From positions 1 to 46,480 of the forward strand of contig DATGLH010000052.1 of the NCBI GenBank assembly GCA_035294225.1: a stretch of 46,480 nt of DNA. Direction: 5' to 3'. This document shows, one piece after another, positions 1-7,619 of the stretch. How positions within the stretch are numbered: position 1 is the first letter of the stretch; each line of letters starts with the position of its first letter. The stretch is from Trebonia sp035294225. Lineage in GTDB: Bacteria > Actinomycetota > Actinomycetes > Streptosporangiales > Streptosporangiaceae. A program made the position numbers and the translations under genes. The notes under the pieces were generated by a model. That model ran no database searches. It had not been told where the DNA came from and was given only the letters and a program-made list of their open reading frames with translations.

Positions 1-8
1 GGACGACA

Positions 9-809
9 GTGGGACCCTTCTCCGCCCCGCCACCCCTGAACGTCCGGCAACCGAACGTGGCGCGTGTCTATGACCGGCTGCTCGGCGGTAAGGACAACTT
101 CCAAGCCGACCGGGATGCGGCGGACCAACTCCAGAAGCTCCTTCCGGACGTCGCTAAGGCCGCCCGGGAGAACCGGTACTTCCTAGAGCGCGTGGTCCGC
201 TATCTAGTCGGACAGGCCGGTATCCGGCAGATCATCGACATCGGCACGGGGCTGCCGACACAAGACAACGTCCACGAGGTGGCCCAGCGGATAGCACCCG
301 AGACCCGCGTGGTGTACGTCGATAACGACCCCATGGTCGTCCGCCATGGTCTGGCGCTGCTGGCCACCAACGGGAACGTCGCCATGGTGGAAGCCGACCT
401 GCGCGCACCACGGGAGATCACGACGCACCCGGACACGCGGCGGCTGATCGATTTCAGCGGCCCGGTAGCGGTGCTCATGCTGGCCAGCCTGCACTTCGTG
501 ACCGACGCCGAACACCCGCAGGCGATCGTGAGCGAATGGCGCGACACGATGGCACCGGGCAGCTATCTGGCCATCTCGCACATCACGGCCGATGAGGTGG
601 AGCCGGCCACGGCCAAGGCGGCGCAGGCTGTGTACGCGGACGCGTCGACGCCGGCCGTGCCGCGCGCGCTGGCTGAGGTGGAGTCGTTCTTCGACGGCTT
701 CGCGCTGGTACCGCCCGGCGTGGTGAACATCAACTCGTGGCCCGTCCCGGTACCGGCGTACGCGGCGGAAGACCGCGCGCTGCTGTACGGGGGCGTGGGA
801 CGGCGATGA
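9..809 (+). CDS. SAM-dependent methyltransferase, DUF574 (Methyltransf_19) family
   Basis: The predicted protein has 266 residues if read from the GTG at position 9. The frame is open to the window edge, so the true start may lie upstream. The N-terminal signature YDRLLGGKDNF (about residues 21-31) marks the actinobacterial DUF574 family. SAM-binding features follow: IDIGTGLPT (76-84, motif I), YVDNDPMV (about 103-110, the acidic ribose-binding loop) and EADLR (128-132). The substrate of this family is not established. Members often sit beside DUF397 and Scr1/WhiJ-type regulator genes, and a DUF397 gene lies 150 bp downstream here. The stop overlaps the start of a 32-codon ORF by ATGA, suggesting one transcript. 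Confidence 0.88.
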   Translation: MGPFSAPPPLNVRQPNVARVYDRLLGGKDNFQADRDAADQLQKLLPDVAKAARENRYFLERVVRYLVGQAGIRQIIDIGTGLPTQDNVHEVAQRIAPETRVVYVDNDPMVVRHGLALLATNGNVAMVEADLRAPREITTHPDTRRLIDFSGPVAVLMLASLHFVTDAEHPQAIVSEWRDTMAPGSYLAISHITADEVEPATAKAAQAVYADASTPAVPRALAEVESFFDGFALVPPGVVNINSWPVPVPAYAAEDRALLYGGVGRR

Positions 810-904
810 CGAAACCGCGCGTCAGGTACGCGCTTCACAGGTGGCATGTGCGCCTGTGCCTGTTCCGCCGGCTGTGTGACCGCACGCCCTACGTCCGGCC
901 GTGA
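806..904 (+). CDS. Possible small basic protein (32 aa), coupled to the methyltransferase
   Basis: A 32-residue ORF starts at the ATG that overlaps the methyltransferase stop codon (ATGA), an arrangement typical of translational coupling. The product is arginine-rich (about nine Arg) with two cysteines and has no recognised domain. Third codon positions are GC-rich, but at this length that is weak evidence. It may be a genuine small gene of the locus or a chance ORF in the 150-bp gap before the DUF397 gene. Confidence 0.35.
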   Translation: MTKPRVRYALHRWHVRLCLFRRLCDRTPYVRP

Positions 905-956
905 GCAGACCGGAGCGGCGGATGCTCCGGTGTCGCGCGAGTGAAGGGAGGTGGGA

Positions 957-1118
957 ATGATGGCTGACTGGCGCAAGCCCAAGCGCAGCTTTGCGAACGG
1001 CAACTGCGTGGAAGTGGCCAGCGGCGTACGGGTCCGCGACAGCAAGGACCGCAACGGCGATGTGCTCAGGTTCAGCCCGGCCGTATGGCGCCTGTTCATC
1101 GAGCGCACCAAGCGGTAA
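957..1118 (+). CDS. DUF397 domain small protein
   Basis: A 53-residue protein with a good Shine-Dalgarno sequence (GGGAGGTG) just upstream. Two in-frame ATGs occur at 957 and 960. The DUF397 hallmarks are visible: NGNCVEVAS (about residues 20-28), VRVRDSKDRNG (about 30-40) and a terminal W-x-x-F segment. DUF397 proteins are actinobacterial small proteins usually encoded next to Scr1/WhiJ-like helix-turn-helix regulators, for which a toxin-antitoxin-like partnership has been proposed. Here the partner regulator is absent and a DUF574 methyltransferase sits upstream instead. The gene ends just before a strong hairpin. Confidence 0.85.
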   Translation: MMADWRKPKRSFANGNCVEVASGVRVRDSKDRNGDVLRFSPAVWRLFIERTKR

Positions 1119-1126
1119 CCCCCTGT

Positions 1127-1174
1127 CCCGCGCGGTCAGCGGTCGCGGTTAAGCGGCCCGTCTGACCGCGCGGG
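1127..1174 (+). terminator. Probable intrinsic terminator after the DUF397 gene
   Basis: A perfect 13-bp inverted repeat, CCCGCGCGGTCAG (1127-1139) and its complement (1162-1174), encloses a 22-nt loop and is followed by CTTATTT. It starts 9 bp after the DUF397 stop. Confidence 0.75.
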
Positions 1175-1452
1175 CTTATTTCGCGCGGGGTGCCCGGGGC
1201 TAGACTGCTGGACCGTGCCTCACCGCGCCGTGCGGAGTTCCCTGCGCAGCCCTGCGCATGCCGGGGACGCGGGCCGCAGGGTACGCAGGCACCGGTCATG
1301 AGTCATCGAAAAGTCAGGGTTGCTAGCAGCCGGAACCGCCGATACCGGACAAAACGCGCGACTGTCGGGTCACGCGATTTCGTTCGAATCAGCGGTTCTG
1401 AGCTTTCAGATGACTCGCTGCCAGGAACTTCACGGATGATCTTGGTTTGGAC

Positions 1453-1503
1453 TTGACAGATTGCGCAATCGACACACTCTACTGTGGTCGATTGCGCAAT
1501 CGG
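1453..1503 (+). promoter_or_regulatory. Promoter with twin palindromic operator (GATTGCGCAATCG)
   Basis: A consensus -35 TTGACA lies at 1453-1458. Two copies of the palindrome GATTGCGCAATC follow, the first at 1459-1470, between the -35 and the presumed -10 region (around 1476-1485). The second spans about 1489-1502 as the 14-bp palindrome CGATTGCGCAATCG. The centres are about 31 bp apart, roughly three helical turns. This is the layout expected of a dimeric repressor blocking RNA polymerase. The cognate regulator is not identifiable. The promoter reads into the short broken ORF at 1505. Confidence 0.6.
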
Positions 1504-1504
1504 C

Positions 1505-1647
1505 ATGGCCCAGGCAGCCAGGCTCCGGCGGGCCGAGCCGGACTCGTTCACCGTGGAGGTCGGTGCGGAGAAGCTGCGTGATGAGAAGGGCCGTAACTAC
1601 CTGGCGGACATCACCCCGGCACTCCCATCGCGACGCGCATCGAGTGA
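1505..1647 (+). pseudogene. Short gene, apparently frameshifted (about 47 aa if repaired)
   Basis: An ATG at 1505, immediately behind the twin operator, opens a frame with strongly GC-biased third positions up to about 1615 (MAQAARLRR... to NYLADIT). Beyond that the frame runs on into the opposite-strand DUF1028 gene. A -1 shift in the C run at about 1614-1617 gives ...ADIT-PGTPIATRIE followed by TGA at 1645-1647, which keeps the codon bias and provides a natural stop. A one-base deletion in a homopolymer, real or a sequencing error, explains this best. No family is recognised. Confidence 0.35.
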
Positions 1648-1678
1648 GCGGGGCGTGGCGCGGGCCCGGCGGGCCGCC

Positions 1679-2572
1679 CTAAGCGAGGATGGTTTCGATC
1701 GATGCGGCAGGCGGCAGGGGGAGCATGCCCTTTGCGGCGAAGCTACGGACGATGACCTCCCAGCTCGGCCGTCCGGCGAGCAGGGAGCGCAGCTCATCCC
1801 GGCCGCCCTGGAGGTCACCCCGGGCCAGCAGCGCCCCGGCGCGCAGGAACCGCAGATTCTCCTCGCCCGGCAGCGCGGCAAGCGCCGCCTCGACATCGGC
1901 CAGGGCGGCGTCAGCGTCGCCGCCGAACAGCTCGCCGACCGCCCGGTCGAAGCGGGCATAGGCGTCGGCGGCGTCCAAGAGCCCGCGCAGGTCGCCGAGC
2001 GGGTCGGCGCTGCGGTCGATCCGCAGGTCCGCCAGCCGCCCCGGCCACGCGTCAGCGGGCTGGCCGCCGACGACCACCAGCGCGGCAGACATCACCCCCC
2101 GGGCATCACCCCCGGTCCGCTGGCCCGCCTCCAGGGCGGCGAGGAGACGGCGGGCAAGCGGACCCGCGGCAGAGGTAAACGCCTCGGCCATCGCCGGCCA
2201 CGCCCGCGGGCTCGCCATCATGTTCGCCTGAACCACGAAGCCCTCGCCGGCCAGATGACCGGCATGCCCGATGCAGCCTTCCCCCGTAACGGCGGCCGCG
2301 GTCCCGTCGGCGGCAACGACGCCGACCTGCCGGAGGGACGCGGCGGGATCGGCGGCCGTCGCGTTGTCCAGCGCCTCGGCCGCCGATGCCCCGGCCCGCA
2401 GCGCGTCCAGGCACCGGGGGCCGTAGGCGGGCTCGGTGAACGCCTGGGTGGCCACCGCGCCGACACCGGCATGCGCCCACGGCACGCTGGCCCCCACACC
2501 GAACATGCAGGATTGGACGGCGACGCCCATCTCGCCGGTCACCGGGTCACGGGCCACGATCGAATACGTCAT
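1679..2572 (-). CDS. DUF1028 domain-containing protein (Ntn-hydrolase-like fold)
   Basis: A 297-residue protein beginning TYSIVARDPVTGEMGVAVQS, the characteristic start of DUF1028, with family-typical segments GVGAVATQAF (about 37-46), GPRCLDALRAG (about 51-61) and GEGFVVQANMM (about 109-119). The family adopts an Ntn-hydrolase-like fold, but its activity is not established. After about residue 200 there is a helical, alanine/leucine-rich tail reminiscent of TPR-type repeats (DADAALADVEAALAALPGEE). Its start overlaps the stop of the upstream TetR gene by 4 bp, so the two are co-transcribed and probably translationally coupled, and the TetR protein likely controls it. Confidence 0.85.
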   Translation of the reverse strand: MTYSIVARDPVTGEMGVAVQSCMFGVGASVPWAHAGVGAVATQAFTEPAYGPRCLDALRAGASAAEALDNATAADPAASLRQVGVVAADGTAAAVTGEGCIGHAGHLAGEGFVVQANMMASPRAWPAMAEAFTSAAGPLARRLLAALEAGQRTGGDARGVMSAALVVVGGQPADAWPGRLADLRIDRSADPLGDLRGLLDAADAYARFDRAVGELFGGDADAALADVEAALAALPGEENLRFLRAGALLARGDLQGGRDELRSLLAGRPSWEVIVRSFAAKGMLPLPPAASIETILA

Positions 2573-3165
2573 GGGTTGCCTCCCTCGGGGTAGATAACGA
2601 TGGCAAGCAGCGGGCCGAGGATCTCGTCAAGTTCGGTGGCGCCGGTGGGCCGCTGCAGGGCACCGGGCACCCACAGGCTGACCAGGCCGTGCACGGCACT
2701 CCACACGGCTCCCGCCAGCCGCTTCGGGTCGGAACCCGGCTGCCAGCCCTCCGCCTGGGCGGCGGCTACCATCTCGGTGAGCCGGCCGAACGTCTCATGG
2801 GAGGCTGCGGCAAGCTCCGGCTCGCTCAGGTCCACCAGGTCCCAGCGGAACATCAACGTCAGCAGGCCCGGCCGGTCCAGCCCGAACCGGCAGTACGCCC
2901 GCGCGGCCCCGGCCAGCCGGTCCCGCGCCGACAGGCCGTGCCCGGCCGCGCCGGCCACCATGGCGTCGCTGAGGCGGCGGAATCCCCCGGCCGACACATG
3001 AGCCAGCAGGTTGGCCAGGCTCGGGAAGTGCCGCAGCGGCGCGCCATGGCTCACCCCGGCCCGGCGGGCGATCTCCCGCAACGTGACAGCACCTACCCCC
3101 TCCGCATCCAGCAGGTCGCCCGCCACCGTCAGCAGCCGGTCCCGCAGTGAACCGCCCTCACCCAT
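2569..3165 (-). CDS. TetR-family transcriptional regulator
   Basis: A 198-residue protein with an N-terminal TetR helix-turn-helix (about residues 10-55; TLREIARRAGVSHGAPLRHF is the recognition region) and a C-terminal ligand domain resembling TetR_C_33/WHG. The start is the ATG at 3163-3165. It is embedded in the end of the first of two perfect palindromes (3165-3204), so the mRNA is probably leaderless or nearly so and the gene autoregulated. The downstream DUF1028 gene overlaps by ATGA. recQ is divergent. The ligand is unknown. Confidence 0.92.
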   Translation of the reverse strand: MGEGGSLRDRLLTVAGDLLDAEGVGAVTLREIARRAGVSHGAPLRHFPSLANLLAHVSAGGFRRLSDAMVAGAAGHGLSARDRLAGAARAYCRFGLDRPGLLTLMFRWDLVDLSEPELAAASHETFGRLTEMVAAAQAEGWQPGSDPKRLAGAVWSAVHGLVSLWVPGALQRPTGATELDEILGPLLAIVIYPEGGNP

Positions 3166-3204
3166 GTAGACAGTGTCTACACCATTTTGTAGACACTGTC
3201 TACA
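3165..3204. promoter_or_regulatory. Twin TetR-type operator
   Basis: Two perfect 17-bp palindromes, TGTAGACA-G-TGTCTACA (3165-3181) and TGTAGACA-C-TGTCTACA (3188-3204), have centres 23 bp apart. The first overlaps the TetR start codon. Their size, symmetry and position are what is expected of the operator of the adjacent TetR protein. The region is shared with the divergent recQ, whose probable -10 is about 66 bp away. Confidence 0.85.
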
Positions 3205-3269
3205 GGAAATCCGTCGCTGGCGCGTGACGCCGCCGGCACTCGCGGCCGGCGGATGTCGGCGCCGGACCG

Positions 3270-3275
3270 TAGAAT
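3270..3275 (+). promoter_or_regulatory. Probable -10 box of recQ (leaderless transcript)
   Basis: TAGAAT lies six bases before the recQ GTG and no Shine-Dalgarno sequence precedes it, which suggests transcription starting at or next to the start codon. Confidence 0.45.
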
Positions 3276-3281
3276 CGCCGC

Positions 3282-5174
3282 GTGGCCACCCCTGCCGGAC
3301 AGCACTCCAGCGAGCAGAACCCGGCCGACGGCGCGCGGCGCGCGGCGGCGGCCGTCTTGCACCGCGTGTTCGGGTTCGAGCGGTTCCGCGGCCAGCAGGA
3401 GGAGATCATCGCCCGCGTCATCGCGGGCGGCGACGCGCTGGTGCTGATGCCGACGGGCGGCGGCAAGTCGCTGTGCTACCAGATCCCGGCGCTGGTCCGC
3501 CCGGGCACCGGGGTGGTCATCTCGCCGCTGATCGCGCTCATGCAGGACCAGGTGCGGGCGCTGCGCCAGCTCGGGATCCGCGCCGACTTCCTCAACTCCA
3601 CGCAGGACCCCGGCACGCGGCACGTCGTCGAGCAGCAGTTCCGGGCCGGCGAGCTGGACCTGCTCTACCTCGCCCCCGAGCGGCTGCGGGCCGACGCCAC
3701 GCTGCGGCTGCTTGACAGCGCGAAGATCTCCGTCTTCGCCATCGACGAGGCGCACTGCGTGTCGCAGTGGGGGCACGACTTCCGCCCGGACTACCTGGAG
3801 CTTCAGGTGCTGCACGAGCGCTGGCCGGACGTGCCGCGGATCGCGCTGACCGCCACCGCCACCCAGGCCACGCGCGAGGAGATCGCGGCCCGGCTCAAGC
3901 TGGCCGGCGCGACGATGTTCGTCTCCTCCTTCGACCGGCCGAACATCGGCTACCGGATAGTCCCCAAGAGCGACCCCAAGCGCCAGCTGCTGTCCTTCCT
4001 GCGGGCCGAGCATCCCGGCGACGCCGGGATCGTCTACTGCCTGTCCCGCGATTCCACGCACCGCATCGCCGGCTTCCTCACCGAGGGCGGCATCCCCGCC
4101 CTGCCCTACCACGCCGGCCTCGACGCCGGCACCCGCGCCGAACACCAGGCTCGCTTCCTGCGCGAGGACGGCCTGGTGATCGTCGCCACGATCGCGTTCG
4201 GGATGGGGATCGACAAGCCGGACGTCCGCTTCGTGGCGCACCTGGACCTGCCCCGCTCCGTCGAGGGCTACTACCAGGAAACCGGCCGGGCGGGCCGCGA
4301 CGGACAGCCCGCGACCGCCTGGCTCGCCTACGGCCTCGCCGACGTGGTGCAGCAGCGGCGGCTGATCGACGCCTCAGAAGGCGACCCCGCGCACCGGCGC
4401 CGGCTGCACGCCCATCTCGATGCGATGCTGGCCCTCTGCGAGACGACTGAATGCCGCCGCAGCCAGCTGCTGGCCTATTTTTCCGAACGGGCGGTGGCCT
4501 GTCACAATTGCGACACGTGCCTGTCCCCGCCGGACGTATGGGACGGCACGGTGGCCGCTCAGAAGCTGCTGTCCGCCGTCGTCCGGCTGGACCGCGAGCG
4601 GGGCCAGCGGTTCGGCGCGGGCCAGGTCATCGACATCCTGCTGGGCCGCAAGACCGAGAAGGTGACCGGAAACCGGCACCATGAGCTCTCCGTGTTCGGG
4701 ATCGGCACCGAGTTGCGCGAGGCCGAATGGCGCGGCGTGGTCCGCCAGCTCCTCGCCCGGGGGCTGCTCGCGGTACACGGCGAGTACCAGACGCTGGCGC
4801 TCACCGAGAGCAGCGGCGAGGTGCTGCGCGGGCAGCGGACGGTGCTGCTGCGCCGGGACGCGCCCGCGCCGAAGCCGGCGCGGGCTCCCCGTGGTTCCGG
4901 CGCCGCGCGCGGCGCCGGAACCACGGGGCCGGAGGCCGGCGACCTGTCCCCCGGGGACGCCGCGGTGTTCGAGAGGCTCCGCGCCTGGCGCGGTGCCGCC
5001 GCCAGGGAGCAGGGCGTGCCCGCCTACGTGGTCTTCCACGACGCGACGCTGCGCCAGCTCGCCGCCGCGCGGCCGGCGACGCTCGCCGAGCTGTCTCAGA
5101 TCAACGGCGTCGGCGAGTCCAAGCTCGCCAGGTACGGCGAGGCGATCCTCGGCCTCCTCGCCTGCGAGTCATGA
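3282..5174 (+). CDS. recQ: ATP-dependent DNA helicase RecQ
   Basis: A 630-residue 3'-5' DNA helicase acting in recombination and repair. Motif 0 is FRGQQEEI (35-42), Walker A TGGGKS (58-63), the DEAH box 155-158 leading into the aromatic-rich loop CVSQWGHDFR, motif III LTATAT (about 189-194) and motif VI QETGRAGRDG (332-341). The RecQ-C zinc site is Cys391, 407, 410 and 413. A winged-helix RQC region spans about 420-515 and an HRDC domain about 558-627 (VFHDATLRQLA, INGVGESKLARYG). Full-length for the family. The GTG start follows a leaderless-type -10. The linker between RQC and HRDC (about 536-549, glycine/arginine-rich) is encoded by a perfect 42-bp DNA palindrome. Confidence 0.96.
   Translation: MATPAGQHSSEQNPADGARRAAAAVLHRVFGFERFRGQQEEIIARVIAGGDALVLMPTGGGKSLCYQIPALVRPGTGVVISPLIALMQDQVRALRQLGIRADFLNSTQDPGTRHVVEQQFRAGELDLLYLAPERLRADATLRLLDSAKISVFAIDEAHCVSQWGHDFRPDYLELQVLHERWPDVPRIALTATATQATREEIAARLKLAGATMFVSSFDRPNIGYRIVPKSDPKRQLLSFLRAEHPGDAGIVYCLSRDSTHRIAGFLTEGGIPALPYHAGLDAGTRAEHQARFLREDGLVIVATIAFGMGIDKPDVRFVAHLDLPRSVEGYYQETGRAGRDGQPATAWLAYGLADVVQQRRLIDASEGDPAHRRRLHAHLDAMLALCETTECRRSQLLAYFSERAVACHNCDTCLSPPDVWDGTVAAQKLLSAVVRLDRERGQRFGAGQVIDILLGRKTEKVTGNRHHELSVFGIGTELREAEWRGVVRQLLARGLLAVHGEYQTLALTESSGEVLRGQRTVLLRRDAPAPKPARAPRGSGAARGAGTTGPEAGDLSPGDAAVFERLRAWRGAAAREQGVPAYVVFHDATLRQLAAARPATLAELSQINGVGESKLARYGEAILGLLACES
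4887..4928. repeat. Perfect 42-bp palindrome inside recQ
   Basis: Positions 4887-4907 are the exact reverse complement of 4908-4928, with no loop. The left arm begins CCCCGTGGTTCC and the centre is GCGCGC-rich. It keeps the reading frame and encodes the flexible RQC-HRDC linker. The flanking bases (T4886, C4929) no longer pair, so the symmetry ends sharply. Confidence 0.95.
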
Positions 5175-5285
5175 CATGACCGCGGAGCGTTTCAGCGGCA
5201 CGGGTCCGCGACCCGGGCGCCGCCGTAGTCCTGACCGTCGCCGGGGCCTTCGGAGAGGACGACCTCGCAGCCGGCGCGCGGGCGG

Positions 5286-7613
5286 CTAGGCGGGGACGGG
5301 GACGCGGGCGGCCAGCAGGGGGTCCCGGGCACGGGTGGCGCGGCGGGCGAGGAAGAGCGCGGCCGCGACGGCGACGGCGAGGGCGGCGCCGACCAGGCCG
5401 GCGATCGCCGGCGGCGACAGGCCGGCGGCGATGCCCCAGCCCATGCCGCTGCCCCGGCCCTGGGCGTTGATCAGGCGCGGCGCCACGGCGCACCCGGCGG
5501 CGACGCCGGCCACGACCCCGATCGCGGTCACGATGGTGGTGCTGACCACGAGCGTCGCGGTCACCTGCCGCGGGGTGAGGCCCATCGCCTTGAGGATGCC
5601 CGCCTCGTGGATGTGGTCCCGCAGGCCGACATGGGTCGCGGTCAGCAGGTTCGCCATGGCGATCATCGCGAGGATGACGACCGCGACCACGATCACCACG
5701 CGGACGACCCCGAGCCGGGCGGCGGGGTTGGGCACCACCCGGACGTCGAGCCGGCCGCCCGACGCGCGCAGCAGCCAAGCGCGGGCGGCGGCCGCGGAGA
5801 CGCCCGGCCGCAGCACCAGGCTGTAGAACATCGGGGCCGACGCGCCCGCCGCCGGCAGCGCGTCCATGCCGAAGTCGAGCACGTCGCCGTTGTCGTCGGG
5901 CTCTATCGTCCGGCCGACGATGTGCAAGATGACGGGCACGCCGTCGATGGTCGGGTCGATCCAGGAGCCGACCCTGACGTGCATCAGGTCGAGGAACCCC
6001 TGACCCGCGACCGCCTCGTCCTGCGCGCCGAACATTCGTCCCTGCACCGGCTGGAACGGGTACGGCGACCGCGAGGTGCCCATCGCGCGTGCCACGAACG
6101 TGCCGTTGTCGCCCGGCAGCAGCGTGTCGAACTGGGCGCCGGGGTAGTAGGCGCCGACCTCGCCGTCCCGTGCGATCAGGGCGGTCGTCTGCGCGGCGCT
6201 CAGCCCTCCGGGGTACACGGTCAGCGCGCCGGCCAGGCCGATCCGGCCCGGGTCGGACGTGAAGGCGCCGATCGTCGCCCAGCAGGCGAGCGCGATCGTG
6301 ATCATCGCCATCGGGATGGCGACGCCCGCCACGGTGAGCGCGGCGGGCAGCCGCCTGGTCAGCGCGTCGCGCACGCCGAGGACGAGGGCGGCCGGCAGCC
6401 GGACGAGCAGGGACAGCCTGGCGACCGGGGAGAGGTGGCCGCCCGGCGGGCTCGGCTGGACGGCCGCGACCGGTGACATCCTCCCCGCCCGCCATGCCGG
6501 GATGGCCGTGGCGATCACCACGGTGAGGACGGTTCCGGCGGCGATCAGCGCCGTCCAGGAGCCAGGCAGCGGCGCCAGCGTGACCGGGATCCCCGCCGCC
6601 GGGCGGACGAACTCCGGTGACGTCGCGATCCGGGCGGTGGCCAGCCCGAGGCCGGTCCCGGCCACGCCGAGCGCCGTCTGCTCGGCGATCAGCATCCGCA
6701 CCACCTGTCCGGGAGTGAAGCCCAGCGCCTTGAGCATCGCGATGTCCTGGCGCTGCATCAGCACCCGTCCGGACGTGACGTTGGCGATCGCGCACGGCGC
6801 GGCCACCAGCGCGATGATGCCGAACAACGCCAGCAGCAGCCCGAGCAGCCTGTCGTCGCTCGCCATCGACTCCATGACCTGCTGCCTGGTGATGATCCGC
6901 TCGACCGGCGAACTCTCGCTCGCGCCGTTGTAGGCGTCGAAGACCTCCTGGGAGACCTGGCCGGTGCCCGCCGCCGAAGGGTCGGCAAGCCGCAGGCCGA
7001 CGACTTCGGTGGTCTCGCTCGGGGCGGGCTCCACCCGGGACAGCAGGGTGCGGCCCGCCCAGATCAGGCCCGGCGTCCACTGCGGGTAGAAGCCCTGGTC
7101 CGCGGTGTCGGCGATGCCGATCACGCGCATCGCGACCGTGGTGCCGTCCACGCCGTCGAGGACGATCCGGTCCCCCACCCCCACGTGGGTGGCGGCGGCG
7201 AACGACGCCTCGACCACGACGCCGTCCGGGCTGCTGGCGCGCAGCCAGCTTCCCGCGACGAGCAGCGGCGCCGACATCGCCGGCGGCGACGGCCCCATGC
7301 CGCGCAGTTCGACCTGTGACTTCTGCGCGCCCTGCACGAGCGTCGCCGGCGCGGCGTCGTAGGGGGCGGCGACCGCCCGCACGCCCGGCAGCGCGCGCAG
7401 CTCTCTGACCGGGGTGCCGTCGGCGAGGTAGACGAGCATGTCCGCGCCGCGGGTCCGGGCGAACAGTTCCTGCCACGGGTTGAGGGCGCCTTCGAGCAGC
7501 ATGGTGGCGAGCACGAGCGCGGCGACCACGCCCGCGACGACGGCCACCGTGAGGGCGGACTGGCCGCGGTGGGCACGCAGGTCGGCACGCGTCCACCGCA
7601 CCGTGCCCCGCAT
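5286..7613 (-). CDS. ABC transporter permease, FtsX/MacB-like, two FtsX domains
   Basis: A 775-residue membrane protein. A first membrane helix (about 19-41) is followed by an extracellular MacB-PCD-like domain. A first FtsX core (about 255-325, motif ALGFTPGQVVRMLIAEQ) precedes a cluster of helices about 345-440, then a second extracellular domain and a second FtsX core near the C-terminus (GLTPRQVTATLV). This is the long actinobacterial form, in which one polypeptide carries both halves. The start is about 6 bp after the stop of the ATPase gene, so they form one complex. Such systems act in efflux or cell-envelope processes; the substrate cannot be inferred. Confidence 0.9.
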   Translation of the reverse strand: MRGTVRWTRADLRAHRGQSALTVAVVAGVVAALVLATMLLEGALNPWQELFARTRGADMLVYLADGTPVRELRALPGVRAVAAPYDAAPATLVQGAQKSQVELRGMGPSPPAMSAPLLVAGSWLRASSPDGVVVEASFAAATHVGVGDRIVLDGVDGTTVAMRVIGIADTADQGFYPQWTPGLIWAGRTLLSRVEPAPSETTEVVGLRLADPSAAGTGQVSQEVFDAYNGASESSPVERIITRQQVMESMASDDRLLGLLLALFGIIALVAAPCAIANVTSGRVLMQRQDIAMLKALGFTPGQVVRMLIAEQTALGVAGTGLGLATARIATSPEFVRPAAGIPVTLAPLPGSWTALIAAGTVLTVVIATAIPAWRAGRMSPVAAVQPSPPGGHLSPVARLSLLVRLPAALVLGVRDALTRRLPAALTVAGVAIPMAMITIALACWATIGAFTSDPGRIGLAGALTVYPGGLSAAQTTALIARDGEVGAYYPGAQFDTLLPGDNGTFVARAMGTSRSPYPFQPVQGRMFGAQDEAVAGQGFLDLMHVRVGSWIDPTIDGVPVILHIVGRTIEPDDNGDVLDFGMDALPAAGASAPMFYSLVLRPGVSAAAARAWLLRASGGRLDVRVVPNPAARLGVVRVVIVVAVVILAMIAMANLLTATHVGLRDHIHEAGILKAMGLTPRQVTATLVVSTTIVTAIGVVAGVAAGCAVAPRLINAQGRGSGMGWGIAAGLSPPAIAGLVGAALAVAVAAALFLARRATRARDPLLAARVPVPA

Positions 7614-7619
7614 CGCCCG

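Noticed and set aside
1370..1410. A tRNA T-arm-like GTTCGAATC that might mark a tRNA fragment or attachment site
   Set aside because: The flanking bases do not form a 5-bp T stem or an acceptor stem, and no integrase or other tRNA part is nearby.
3177..4241. A long frame antisense to recQ (354 aa)
   Set aside because: A typical shadow frame of high-GC DNA; the recQ frame carries all conserved helicase motifs.
5176..5289. A short plus-strand ORF after recQ
   Set aside because: Arg/Gly-rich composition, no ribosome-binding site and overlap with the permease stop; best read as intergenic.
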